A stretch of 64,000 nucleotides of DNA from Candidatus Aminicenantota bacterium (GCA_027068075.1 JAMOUJ010000005.1:186001-250000); one strand, 5' to 3'; shown: positions 50,361 to 58,705, numbered from the stretch's first letter. The notes: generated by a model from the sequence alone, not told the origin. Numbers and translations: made by a program.

Positions 50361-52063
50361 TGGAGAAGGAAAAATTTTTAAAGGAAATCCTTGAGGCCTC
50401 CGAGGAACCCCTCCCCCTGGGGGATGTAATAGAAAAATTCGCCAGGAAGTTCAGGGAAGAGGAGGTTCTGGAACCGGTAAAAATATACGACCCGGACTGC
50501 CGCTACGAAGTGGGCGACCTCATATACAAGGAATTCCAGGAGAAACTCAGGGTAGGCCGGGACAAATACATTGAATTTGAGGGGGCGGCGGTTCTTCGGG
50601 TGGTGGAGAAAAAGTATTCCAAGGAGTTGGGCTGTTATCTCATAGGACTGGAATACGACGGGGGCGGCCCCCTGAAGGAACACTTCAAATACCTCAGCAG
50701 AAGGAAGGTGGGCTTTTATCTCCCCAGTTACGAATTAAAGGAATGCCCAAAACTTCCTCCGGAGAAGGACCCCCGAAGGCAGGAGAAGGAACCTTCGGAG
50801 GAATTTCTGAAAAAATGCAGAAAAGAATTGCAGGAGACCGTGGAAAAGGACAAGGAAATCTATCGCTGGGGAGAGTTTCTGGTTCTTTCCTCCAGGCTCA
50901 AGGACATAAGTGAAGATCAGTTGAAGGAACTGGAAGAATACCTCAAGGGTAAGGGTTCCTCTGCCTCCACCGAGGAACTGGTGGAGAGGGTTCTTGGAAA
51001 ATCCAGAGAGGCCTCGGACTTCGGAATGTGGTGTCTCTCCCTGAACAGGGCCCTCTCGTCCAAGAAACTGACCTTCGTCCTGGTGTCCCGGCGGGGCTAC
51101 GGTCGGTGGAACACATGGGTAAACCTGGTGAACCTGGAAAAGGACCTGCCCATAAAGGTGCGAAGATCCCTGCCCATTTTTACATCCCGCTCCCGGGTGG
51201 AAATTGAAACCTACCTTAAGGACTTTGAGAAGGAAGAAAAGAAAACCGAGGCCAGGAACAAGCACATCCTGACCTGGAGGGAAGTTCTCTCCGGAGCCGT
51301 AAGGGTAAGAAAGGGCTTTAGAAACCTCTTGGGAGGAGAACTGGAGATAAAGGCCAGAGATCGGGGAAACGAGTATACCCTGTTCTACTTCCCGGAAAAG
51401 AACATGATATTGGGCCTCTCCAGGTATTACAAGGAGAACCTGGTGGTTCAGGGGGCCCAACTTTTCCTTGAATGGAAGGAGGACCATTTTCAACTCTCTC
51501 TGAGGATGGAGAAAAAACCCATCCGGGCCCCCATGGTGATCTACAAACCCGAAGGCGACCGCTTTGAACTGAAGGACGCCGAAATTTCCACCGAGGTGGA
51601 CCTGGACGCCAGGGCCTTCATCACCCGGAGGGAACTGGACCTTCTACTCTCCAGGATGGACTCCTGGAGGGAAATTCGGGACCTGACGGCCCTGGTGAGG
51701 GAACTTGCTAAAAACTTCGGGGACCCGGAAAAGGACTTTAGAATTCACTACCTCAAACTCTTTCATCTCCTGGACCTAATCCACGCCACTGCCAAGGAAG
51801 ACCTTTTAAAATCCCTCCTGGGCAACCCGGAATTCTCCCAGGATGAAGAGGACTTCGGATACTTCAAACTGGACCTGAACCGGGCGGTGGAGATTCCCGT
51901 GGAGAAAGAGGAAAAACCCGCCATCTCCCTGGAGGTTTCGGAAGGGCCTTCCCGACCGAAAAAGAAGAAAAAAAGGAAAGCCAGGAAGCCGTCATCCCAG
52001 GCCGCCAGGGAAGGTTTCTTTGCGGAAAAACTCAAGGAAGCCCTGGATAAAAAAGAAGAATAG
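50360..52063 (+). CDS. Large protein of unknown function (567 aa)
   Basis: I do not recognise it. The protein is soluble, rich in Glu/Lys/Arg, with no signal peptide or TM helix. The segment at about residues 185-235 (EDQLKELEEYLKGKGSSAST, then EELVERVLG and SLNRALSSKKLTFVLVSRRG) has the rhythm of a winged-helix module, similar to HARE-HTH-type domains. The N-terminal SEEPLPLGDVIEKFARKF could be a second. Residues 270-470 look beta-rich. The C-terminus is a Lys/Arg tract (RPKKKKKRKARKP) suggesting nucleic-acid or membrane binding. Its TAATG overlap with the OTC gene implies coupled translation. tRNA-Ala follows after 19 nt. Confidence 0.75.
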   Translation: MEKEKFLKEILEASEEPLPLGDVIEKFARKFREEEVLEPVKIYDPDCRYEVGDLIYKEFQEKLRVGRDKYIEFEGAAVLRVVEKKYSKELGCYLIGLEYDGGGPLKEHFKYLSRRKVGFYLPSYELKECPKLPPEKDPRRQEKEPSEEFLKKCRKELQETVEKDKEIYRWGEFLVLSSRLKDISEDQLKELEEYLKGKGSSASTEELVERVLGKSREASDFGMWCLSLNRALSSKKLTFVLVSRRGYGRWNTWVNLVNLEKDLPIKVRRSLPIFTSRSRVEIETYLKDFEKEEKKTEARNKHILTWREVLSGAVRVRKGFRNLLGGELEIKARDRGNEYTLFYFPEKNMILGLSRYYKENLVVQGAQLFLEWKEDHFQLSLRMEKKPIRAPMVIYKPEGDRFELKDAEISTEVDLDARAFITRRELDLLLSRMDSWREIRDLTALVRELAKNFGDPEKDFRIHYLKLFHLLDLIHATAKEDLLKSLLGNPEFSQDEEDFGYFKLDLNRAVEIPVEKEEKPAISLEVSEGPSRPKKKKKRKARKPSSQAAREGFFAEKLKEALDKKEE

Positions 52064-52068
52064 CGTGT

Positions 52069-52074
52069 TATAAT
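52069..52074 (+). promoter_or_regulatory. -10 box of tRNA-Ala promoter
   Basis: TATAAT 8 nt before the tRNA-Ala 5' end; the -35 is poor. It may also drive galU, whose ATG lies 10 nt after the tRNA. Confidence 0.55.
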
Positions 52075-52082
52075 TTCATAAA

Positions 52083-52155
52083 GGGCGGTTAGCTCAGGCG
52101 GGAGAGCGCTGGTTTCGCACGCCAGAGGTCAGGGGTTCGAATCCCCTACCGTCCA
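52083..52155 (+). tRNA. tRNA-Ala (anticodon CGC)
   Basis: 73 nt including the discriminator. Acceptor GGGCGGT / ACCGTCC contains the G3-U70 pair that is the alanine identity element; anticodon loop TTCGCAC gives CGC; T arm AGGGGTTCGAATCCCCT; discriminator A. No CCA is encoded. The galU ATG follows after 10 nt without an SD. Confidence 0.95.
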
Positions 52156-52165
52156 CTTTATCATC

Positions 52166-52987
52166 ATGGAAAAAGTCGTCTTTCCCGTGGCGGGTCTGGG
52201 AACCCGCATGCTTCCCGCAAGCAAGGCCGTGCCCAAGGAAATACTCCCCATATACGATAGACCGGCCATCCACTACACCGTGGAGGAAGCCGTAAAATCA
52301 GGATTTTCCAAGATGATCTTCGTCACTTCCCGGGGCAAAGAAGCCATCCTAAATTATTTTGACAGGGATGTGGAATTGGAGGAAGTCCTCATGGCCCGGG
52401 GGAAAAGGGAGATGGCGGAGTTTTTGAAGCAACTTTCCTCCCTGGCGGAGTTCATCTCCGTAAGGCAGGGAATAGCCCTGGGCCTGGGCCACGCGGTCCT
52501 TCAGGCGAGGGCCGTGGTGGGAGAAGAACCCTTCGCCGTAGTTCTTCCCGACGACATTGTCCTGTGCGAGCCCCCTCTCCTCAAGCAAATGCGGGAAGTT
52601 TACCTGCGTACGGGGAAATCGGTGGTGGCCCTGTACCGGGTGGCCAAGGAGGAGATTCCCTCCTTCGGGATAGCGGACGCCGAAGTGAAATCCGACGGGA
52701 ATGTGGTAATCCACGACCTGGTGGAAAAACCCCCGGTGGAAGAGGCCCCCTCCGACCTGGCGGTTATAGGGAGATACATCCTGGAACCCGAGATTTTCAG
52801 CATTCTGGAGAAAACCCCTCCGGGAAAGGGAGGGGAAATACAACTTACCGATGCCCTGAGGGTTCTTGCCAGGGAAGGGAGGCTGGTGGGCCTCGTTTTT
52901 GAGGGGACCAGGCTGGATGTGGGAAATCCCAGGGGACTTTTAAGGGCAAGTCTGGAAATTGCGAGAAGACGGGGTGTTAAAATATAG
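52166..52987 (+). CDS. galU: UTP--glucose-1-phosphate uridylyltransferase
   Basis: 273 residues. Makes UDP-glucose for LPS and polysaccharides. The nucleotide-binding signature is VAGLGTRMLPASKAVPKEILPI; LVEKPPVEEAPSDLAVIGRYIL and GEIQLTDAL are further GalU blocks. The ATG lies 10 nt after tRNA-Ala with no SD, so the mRNA may be released by tRNA 3' processing. The 3' end overlaps the archease gene by 14 nt. Confidence 0.95.
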   Translation: MEKVVFPVAGLGTRMLPASKAVPKEILPIYDRPAIHYTVEEAVKSGFSKMIFVTSRGKEAILNYFDRDVELEEVLMARGKREMAEFLKQLSSLAEFISVRQGIALGLGHAVLQARAVVGEEPFAVVLPDDIVLCEPPLLKQMREVYLRTGKSVVALYRVAKEEIPSFGIADAEVKSDGNVVIHDLVEKPPVEEAPSDLAVIGRYILEPEIFSILEKTPPGKGGEIQLTDALRVLAREGRLVGLVFEGTRLDVGNPRGLLRASLEIARRRGVKI

Positions 52988-53381
52988 GACCTTCCCCACC
53001 ACCGCCGATCTTGGACTCTTCGTTTACGGAGAAAGCCCGAAGGAAGTCTTTGAAAACCTCGCCTATGCCCTGCGGAGAATAATAGGAGGTAGAAAAACCC
53101 TAAGGCCCTCCGGAAAGGAAACACTCACGCTGAAATACCCTGACCTGGAAACCGGACTCTTCCTGTGGTCATCGGAACTTCTATTCCTCTACGACTCCCG
53201 GGGGGTGCTTCCCCTTAAGACCAAAATATTGAAACTTCAGCCCAGGGCCCTTAAGGCGGAGGTGAACCTCGGCAAACTTCAAGGCCCACCTCAAATTTAC
53301 ATAAAGGCCATCACCATGCATCGGCTTCAACTCCGGAAAATACGGGGAAGATGGAGGGCCTCCTTAGTGCTTGATCTTTAG
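52974..53381 (+). CDS. Archease
   Basis: 135 residues. Archeases activate the RNA ligase RtcB. Family blocks: TTADLGLFVYGESPKEVFENLA near the N-terminus, GLFLWSSELLFLYD in the middle and the C-terminal IKAITMHRLQLRKIRGRWRA with a final V-L-D. The acidic calcium-site residues near both ends (TAD, LDL) are present. I chose the GTG at 52974, which gives the family-typical start VLKYRTFPTTADLG; the track TTG is 15 nt upstream. No rtcB is in the window. Its 3' end overlaps the convergent DUF4097 gene by 18 nt. Confidence 0.85.
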   Translation: MLKYRTFPTTADLGLFVYGESPKEVFENLAYALRRIIGGRKTLRPSGKETLTLKYPDLETGLFLWSSELLFLYDSRGVLPLKTKILKLQPRALKAEVNLGKLQGPPQIYIKAITMHRLQLRKIRGRWRASLVLDL

Positions 53382-54185
53382 AAGAACATCCCCGGAAACG
53401 GTCCGGGCCTTTATGTAAAGACCGTCCTCGCAATCCCTTCTCTCCACCTTGCCGCTGATCCTCATGCTATCCACCACCACATCCCCCCCGGTGGAAGATA
53501 GTTTCATGTAGCAAACCCTGGAAAGGGGTCTGAGGTGAAGGTCTCCGCTCACCGAGGACACACACCACCTGCGGGAGGAACTTCCCTCCAGATATACATC
53601 TCCGCTCACCGAGTTAACCTTTGCCTTCCCCAGACGAGAAAAGGAGAGAACTATGTCTCCGCTGACCGAAGAAGCGTATACCTCCTCCACCCCATCTCCC
53701 CGGGCCTTAATGGGACCGCTCACGCTTTTGAGCATAAGGTCCTCCGCCGAGATACCCTCCAGGGCTATTTCTCCGCTTACGGTATGAATCTCCCCCTCTT
53801 CCATCTCCCCTCCTTGAACCTGGATGTCGGCGCTCACCGTGCGCAGGTGAAGGGAATACTTCTTAGGCACATCCACCTCTACCCTGGCGAAATAAGAAAT
53901 TTCCTCGCAGGAAAAAAGGCAGAACTTGCTTTTTCCAGTGCCCCGAAGCCTAAAATAAACTTCGTCGTCCTCCCTGTAAATTTCCACCTCGGGTTTTCTC
54001 CCCTTGTATTTGACTTCCATGAACACCCTTATCTGGGGTTTATCCCAGACCTTTACCCTTATCCTGCCGGCGGTTATGCTTCCCCTTAACGAAACCTTCC
54101 CCTGAACGGGAAAAACCTTCTCCACCTTAAACTCGCCTGCCCATGCGGCGAGGGCGAGTAGAAAAAGGACAGCGATTTTCCTCAT
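53364..54185 (-). CDS. Exported DUF4097-type beta-repeat protein
   Basis: 273 residues from the chosen ATG, preceded by AAGGAGGTGAAA; the track start is 57 nt upstream and has no SD. A signal peptide (MRKIAVLFLLALAAWAGEF) is followed by a right-handed beta-helix of about 20-residue turns. Each turn contains VSG-(D/E/P)-I/V, for example RTVSADIQVQGG, HTVSGEIALEG, SSVSGDIVLSF and NSVSGDVYLEG. This is the DUF4097/putative adhesin family, common in Acidobacteriota and of unknown function; some act near membrane stress operons. It is a single gene divergent from the NAD(P)HX repair gene. Confidence 0.85.
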   Translation of the reverse strand: MRKIAVLFLLALAAWAGEFKVEKVFPVQGKVSLRGSITAGRIRVKVWDKPQIRVFMEVKYKGRKPEVEIYREDDEVYFRLRGTGKSKFCLFSCEEISYFARVEVDVPKKYSLHLRTVSADIQVQGGEMEEGEIHTVSGEIALEGISAEDLMLKSVSGPIKARGDGVEEVYASSVSGDIVLSFSRLGKAKVNSVSGDVYLEGSSSRRWCVSSVSGDLHLRPLSRVCYMKLSSTGGDVVVDSMRISGKVERRDCEDGLYIKARTVSGDVLLKIKH

Positions 54186-54248
54186 TTTCACCTCCTTCCA
54201 GGTTCTTATACGCTGAAAAAACCCCGGGGTTCGTGATATCATAGACTT

Positions 54249-55793
54249 ATGGAGGAACTTTTAGTATTTGACGCCAGTTTAATGGGAAAATTTGACGCCA
54301 AGGCCGGGGAGGAGTTCTCCGTGGACTCCATTATCCTCATGGAGAACGCCGGGGGATGGGTGGCCAAACGGATTCTGGAGATGGAGGATGTATTCGTGGT
54401 CACGGTGGTGGCCGGTCCGGGGAACAACGGAGGCGACGGGATAGTGGCCGCCCGTCACCTTTTAAACCACGAACTCTCCGTGAACCTCATCCTGCTGGCC
54501 AACCCGGAAAAACTCAGGGGGGATGCCAGGAAAAACCTTGAAATTGCCCAGCGAAGTGGAATGAACATCTACCCCGTGGAAAGCGAAGGAGAATGGGAGG
54601 AACTGCTCCCCTTCGTGGAAAGGGCCGATGTGGTGGTGGACGCCATTTTCGGAACCGGGCTCAAGAGGGAAGTTCAGGGGCTCTTCGCCAGGGCCATAGA
54701 GGACATAAACCTCCTGGCCCCCCTGGTGGTTTCCGTGGACCTCCCCTCGGGGGTTTCCTCCGAAGACGGCTCCGTAATGGGTGTGGCGGTGGAAGCGGAC
54801 TTCACCGTAACCTTTGAGGCCCTAAAATTCGGCCACATCTTTCCACCGGGGGAGGATTACTGCGGAGACATAGAGGTGGTAAAGATAGGAATTCCTCCGG
54901 AGGCCTACGAGGAAGAGGAAGTGCCCTATAGGTTTACCCATCCGGAGGGGCTTTTCCCGGCGAAACTCTTTCGGCGACCCTCCCTTTCCCACAAGGGGGA
55001 TTACGGCCATGTGCTGGTGGTAGCCGGAAGTTTGGGGAAAACCGGAGCCGCGGCCATGGCAGCCACCGCCGCCCTGAGGTCAGGGGCAGGCCTGGTGACC
55101 CTGGCGGCACCGGAGGACCTCCTTCCCTACATTCCGGTTCCCCCGGAAGTCATGACCTTCCCCCTCCCATCTTCCCGGGGAAGAATTAAGGCGGAAGCCA
55201 CATCCTTGATAGAAGAAATGCTGGAAGGCAAAACCGTTCTGGCGGCCGGTCCCGGTCTGGGGACCTGGAAGGAGACCGGTGAGTTTCTTCTGGCTCTTCT
55301 GGAAAAGTCCTCCCTCCCCCGGGTCCTTGATGCCGATGCCCTGAACATAATATCCTCCGCCGGGGAAATACCCGGCCGGGCCCTTACCGTCCTGACCCCC
55401 CATCCCGGGGAATTTTCCCGCCTCCTCTCGGAGCCCGTGGAGAAAAACCTCCGGCGAAGGCTGGAAAGGGCCAGAGAATTTGCCCGGGAAAGGGGCTTAT
55501 ACCTGGTGCTTAAGGGCTATCGGACGGTGGTGGCGGCCCCGGACGGGACGGCCTACATAAACTCCACGGGAAATCCGGGGATGGCCACCGGAGGCAGCGG
55601 GGATGTTCTGACGGGAATGCTCGCCGGATTTTTGGCCCTGGCGGAAGAAGACGAGGTGGAGGAGGCCATCGTGGAGGCCGTGGGATATCACGGTCTGGCC
55701 GGGGACCTGGCTGCCTCAGAACTCACCCAGCCCTATATAACCGCCACCGACATAATCCAATACCTCCCGGAGGCCTTCGGGGAAAATGCATGA
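54249..55793 (+). CDS. nnr: Bifunctional NAD(P)H-hydrate epimerase / ADP-dependent dehydratase
   Basis: 514 residues, a fusion of YjeF_N (residues 1-215) and the kinase-like dehydratase (about 225-510). It repairs damaged NAD(P)HX: the N-domain epimerises (GPGNNGGDGIVAARHLL, VDAIFGTGLKREVQG) and the C-domain dehydrates with ADP (VLVVAGSLGKTGAAAMAATAAL, TPHPGEFSRLL, NPGMATGGSGDVLTGMLAGFLA). A TATCAT box ends 6 nt before the ATG and no SD is present, so the mRNA is probably leaderless. It overlaps tsaE by 8 nt, a frequent pairing in bacteria. Confidence 0.95.
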   Translation: MEELLVFDASLMGKFDAKAGEEFSVDSIILMENAGGWVAKRILEMEDVFVVTVVAGPGNNGGDGIVAARHLLNHELSVNLILLANPEKLRGDARKNLEIAQRSGMNIYPVESEGEWEELLPFVERADVVVDAIFGTGLKREVQGLFARAIEDINLLAPLVVSVDLPSGVSSEDGSVMGVAVEADFTVTFEALKFGHIFPPGEDYCGDIEVVKIGIPPEAYEEEEVPYRFTHPEGLFPAKLFRRPSLSHKGDYGHVLVVAGSLGKTGAAAMAATAALRSGAGLVTLAAPEDLLPYIPVPPEVMTFPLPSSRGRIKAEATSLIEEMLEGKTVLAAGPGLGTWKETGEFLLALLEKSSLPRVLDADALNIISSAGEIPGRALTVLTPHPGEFSRLLSEPVEKNLRRRLERAREFARERGLYLVLKGYRTVVAAPDGTAYINSTGNPGMATGGSGDVLTGMLAGFLALAEEDEVEEAIVEAVGYHGLAGDLAASELTQPYITATDIIQYLPEAFGENA

Positions 55794-56196
55794 ATTCATC
55801 TCCAAGAGTGAGGAAGAAACCAAAGCCATAGCCCGGGAGTTTTCAGCCTCCCTGAAGGGGCAGGAAGTGGTTTTAATATACGGACCCCTGGCCAGCGGAA
55901 AAACCGTCTTCGTAAAGGGGATGGCCAGCGGTCTGGGGATAGACGAAGACCTGGTATCTTCCCCCACCTTTACCATTATGAACATATACACCGGGGAAAA
56001 ACTTCTCTTTCACCTGGACCTTTACAGGGCAGAAGAAAAGGAACTGGACCTGCTGGGCATTGAGGACTTCCTGGGCATGGGGGTTCTGGCGGTGGAGTGG
56101 GGGGAAAAGGCGGAATCCCAGCCCTGGGCAGAGGGGAGCATAAGAATACGAATTCTGCCCCAGGGGGAGGAAAGGAAGATTATCATAGAGAAATAG
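55786..56196 (+). CDS. tsaE: tRNA threonylcarbamoyladenosine biosynthesis ATPase TsaE
   Basis: 136 residues. Walker A is GPLASGKTVFVKGMASGLG, followed by the family block SSPTFTIMNIY and the HxDLYR motif FHLDLYRAEEKELDLLGIED, then VLAVEWGEKAE. TsaE cycles the TsaBD complex that makes t6A37 in ANN-decoding tRNAs. It overlaps nnr by 8 nt, and the small membrane-protein gene follows after 8 nt. The partner genes tsaB and tsaD are not in the window. Confidence 0.94.
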   Translation: MHEFISKSEEETKAIAREFSASLKGQEVVLIYGPLASGKTVFVKGMASGLGIDEDLVSSPTFTIMNIYTGEKLLFHLDLYRAEEKELDLLGIEDFLGMGVLAVEWGEKAESQPWAEGSIRIRILPQGEERKIIIEK

Positions 56197-56204
56197 GAGG
56201 AGAT

Positions 56205-56453
56205 TTGATTTACCTGGGCCTGGTTCTATTTTTCGCCGCCGCCTTCCTTTTCATATATTCCCTTTTTCTCTTGAAACCCTTTACCCCCAAGAGGAAAATC
56301 ACCCTCAGGCTCGCCTATCTTCTTTCCTTCGCCGCCCTGGTAATCGTGCTTTTCGCCCGGGGATACCTCACCCCTCTTTTAATAGCCTCCTTTCTCTCGC
56401 TTTTATTAAGTTACATAGCCTGGGAACTATCTCTTTACTTCCTCAGGAAATGA
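56205..56453 (+). CDS. Small membrane protein (82 aa) of unknown function
   Basis: 82 residues starting at TTG 56205, with AGGAGG 4 nt upstream; the track lists it only as the tail of a longer spurious ORF (56097-56453). Three hydrophobic helices are visible: YLGLVLFFAAAFLFIYSLFLL, LAYLLSFAALVIVLFARGYL and LIASFLSLLLSYIAWELSLYF. A PKRKI stretch separates the first two. No family recognised. It ends the nnr-tsaE run and overlaps the convergent aspS by 11 nt. Confidence 0.72.
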   Translation: MIYLGLVLFFAAAFLFIYSLFLLKPFTPKRKITLRLAYLLSFAALVIVLFARGYLTPLLIASFLSLLLSYIAWELSLYFLRK

Positions 56454-58122
56454 TTTTTATCTTCAATTCCCGGAGTTGCTCCGGGTCCACCTCCGATGGA
56501 GCCCCGGTGAGCAGGCACAGGGCTGAGGTGGTTTTGGGAAAGGCAATTACATCCCTTATGGATTCTTCACCCGCCGCCATCATCACCATCCTGTCAAAAC
56601 CGAAGGCTATGCCTCCGTGGGGAGGGGCGCCGTATTCCAGGGCTTCCAGGAGAAAGGAGAACCTCTCAGGAGCCACCCCCAGAAGGTCCAGAATTCTCCT
56701 TTGAAGTTCTGCCCTGTGAATCCTTATGCTCCCGCCCCCTATCTCCACTCCGTTTATCACGAGGTCGTAGGCCCGGGCCCGGACCTTCAGGGGTTCTTTT
56801 TCCAGAAGAGGAATGTCCTCCTCCCTGGGGGAGGTGAAGGGGTGGTGGTTGGAAGAAAGCCTCCCCCCCTCATCCAGTTCAAAAAGGGGAAAGTCAGTTA
56901 TCCACACGGGCTTAAATCCCCTGGGATTCAAGCCTTTGAATTGAGCGATCCTCTCCCGGAGAAGACCCAGGAATTTTTCTACCCCCTTTCCCGCCATAAA
57001 AAGGGCCGCATCCCCGCTCTCCAGGCCTAATTCTTCGGCGATCTTTTCCCTCCAGGAATCCTCTCCCCGGAGGCTCCCTGAAAATCCCTTCTCCGACTTT
57101 TTCATCCAGAGAATTCCCCTCCCCCCCATGGACTTCACCTCCTCGTCCAGGGCCTCTATTTCCCTTCGGGAAAGACCTTCCTGAATCTTCAGCCCCAGGA
57201 ATTCGCCTCCGGCCTCCAGGGCCGAGGCCACTATCCTGTTTCCTCCATCTCCCAGATGGGAAAGTTTTCTTATCTCGTAGGGGATCCTCAAGTCCGGGGA
57301 ATCGGAGCCGAACCTCTCCATGGCCTCCCTGTAGCCCATGACCGGAAAGGGAGGGTTGAGTTCTATTCCTGCGGCGGCAAAGGCCTCCCTGACCAGCCCT
57401 TCTGCCACCCCCATTACATCCCCCTCCTCCACGAAACTCATCTCCAGGTCTATCTGGGTAAATTCGGGCTGGCGGTCGGCCCGGAGGTCTTCATCCCGGA
57501 AACACCGGGCAAATTGATAATACCTTTCCATGCCGGAGACCATGAGAAGTTGCTTGAAAATCTGGGGAGACTGGGGAAGGGCGTAAAACCTTCCGGGATA
57601 ATTTCTGGATGGGACGAGAAAATCCCTGGCTCCCTCCGGGGTGGACCTGGTCAATATGGGGGTCTCTATCTCCAGAAATTCCTGGGAGTCCAGGTACTTT
57701 CTTACAGCCATGGCCATGCGGTGGCGGAGAACGAGGTTTCTCTGCATTCTGGGGCGGCGCAGGTCCATGTACCTGAACTTGAGGCGCACATCCTCACCGG
57801 CCTCCACCTGGTCGCTGACGGGGAAGGGAGGGGTTCTAGAGGTATTTAGAACCTTAATTTCCTGGGCCTCCACCTCCACATCCCCGGTGGGAATGTTGGG
57901 GTTTTTAGCCTCCCTTTCCCTTACTGTGCCGCGGATCTCCACCACCCATTCGGGCCTGAGTTGGGCCAGTTCCTTACCCCCCACCACCTGGACCACCCCT
58001 GTCCTATCCCTTAAATCAACAAAAACCAGGGAGCCCAGGTCCCTCACCCTCTGGACCCAGCCTTTAAGAAGGACGGCTCTCCCAAGGTACGAGAGGTTAA
58101 GGTTTCCGCACCAGGTCCTCAT
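56443..58122 (-). CDS. aspS: Aspartyl-tRNA synthetase, bacterial type
   Basis: 559 residues from ATG 58122; the track start is 51 nt upstream within the preceding gene. Order: OB-fold anticodon domain (GWVQRVRDLGSLVFVDLRDRTG), class II core with motif 2 (FARCFRDEDLRADRQPEFTQID), a GAD insertion (about 270-400) and motif 3 (IAFGFDRMVMMAA). The OB-fold has Leu in RDLGS, where non-discriminating enzymes usually have His (RDHG); this suggests a discriminating enzyme that charges only tRNA-Asp. The ATG overlaps the upstream small gene's stop (ATGA). Confidence 0.95.
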   Translation of the reverse strand: MRTWCGNLNLSYLGRAVLLKGWVQRVRDLGSLVFVDLRDRTGVVQVVGGKELAQLRPEWVVEIRGTVREREAKNPNIPTGDVEVEAQEIKVLNTSRTPPFPVSDQVEAGEDVRLKFRYMDLRRPRMQRNLVLRHRMAMAVRKYLDSQEFLEIETPILTRSTPEGARDFLVPSRNYPGRFYALPQSPQIFKQLLMVSGMERYYQFARCFRDEDLRADRQPEFTQIDLEMSFVEEGDVMGVAEGLVREAFAAAGIELNPPFPVMGYREAMERFGSDSPDLRIPYEIRKLSHLGDGGNRIVASALEAGGEFLGLKIQEGLSRREIEALDEEVKSMGGRGILWMKKSEKGFSGSLRGEDSWREKIAEELGLESGDAALFMAGKGVEKFLGLLRERIAQFKGLNPRGFKPVWITDFPLFELDEGGRLSSNHHPFTSPREEDIPLLEKEPLKVRARAYDLVINGVEIGGGSIRIHRAELQRRILDLLGVAPERFSFLLEALEYGAPPHGGIAFGFDRMVMMAAGEESIRDVIAFPKTTSALCLLTGAPSEVDPEQLRELKIKIIS

Positions 58123-58289
58123 CTCAGAATATACATCACCCATCCGAAAACTATGGAGCCCACCACCATCCACAGAAAACTTTTTAATCCGTAGATCATC
58201 CTCTCCCTTTTACCTTCCCTCCTTATGATGGCCAGGTCCACCGAAGCCGGTATGGCAAAGAGGAGGAGGATCAAAAGATAACTCCTCAT
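58119..58289 (-). CDS. Small membrane protein (56 aa) upstream of aspS
   Basis: 56 residues from ATG 58289 with SD GGAGG 6 nt upstream; the longer track ORF extends falsely into the neighbour. Two hydrophobic helices (SYLLILLLFAIPASVDLAII and SFLWMVVGSIVFGWVMYIL) flank a basic loop RREGKRERM. No family recognised. It overlaps the DUF6677 gene by 4 nt and aspS by 4 nt, so the three are translated as a coupled unit. Confidence 0.7.
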   Translation of the reverse strand: MRSYLLILLLFAIPASVDLAIIRREGKRERMIYGLKSFLWMVVGSIVFGWVMYILR

Positions 58290-58648
58290 TTTTCCTCCAG
58301 AAGGGAGCCAACCCTGGCCGTGGCAAGATAGTTTATCAACCCGCCCCCCATGATGAAGAAGGTGCCGTAATCGCTGGACCAACTCACCTTCACCTTAGCC
58401 CCAAGGCCCAGGAGTTTCCCCAGGAAAAAAAGAAGGCCGTTTCCCAACTGGGCGAAGGTCAAAAAAACGGTCAGGGGGGAACCCTCGTTGGGCCCCACGA
58501 ACCTTCCGCCCAGCATTAAGCCCACGGCGAAAAAATATAGAACGGAAAAGAACAATATCAGGCCGTCCCTGCGCTTCCCCAGAAGGTAAAAACCTGAGCC
58601 GGGCAAGAGCCACGAAAGGGCCACGAGGAGCCAGGGTCTGGATTTCAT
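58286..58648 (-). CDS. DUF6677-type membrane protein
   Basis: 120 residues with about four TM segments. LLVALSWLLPGSGFYLLGKRRDGLILFF, the GGRFVGPNEGSPLTVF loop and DYGTFFIMGGGLINYLATA match my memory of the DUF6677 family, found mainly in Acidobacteriota. Its function is unknown. ATG 58648 lies 7 nt after the -10 of a good promoter and has no SD; the track TTG at 58684 would lie on the -35 box, so the ATG is preferred. It heads the unit with the 56-aa protein and aspS. Confidence 0.78.
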   Translation of the reverse strand: MKSRPWLLVALSWLLPGSGFYLLGKRRDGLILFFSVLYFFAVGLMLGGRFVGPNEGSPLTVFLTFAQLGNGLLFFLGKLLGLGAKVKVSWSSDYGTFFIMGGGLINYLATARVGSLLEEK

Positions 58649-58655
58649 AGCCTTT

Positions 58656-58684
58656 AATATAAACAAAAATTGCTCCCTTTTCAA
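58656..58684 (-). promoter_or_regulatory. Sigma-70-type promoter giving a leaderless mRNA
   Basis: On the minus strand TTGAAA (58684-58679), 17-nt spacer, TATATT (58661-58656), then 7 nt to ATG 58648. Initiation at the usual distance would fall on or next to the A of the start codon. Confidence 0.75.
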
Positions 58685-58705
58685 GAAAAAGGCTAAAATG
58701 AATGC

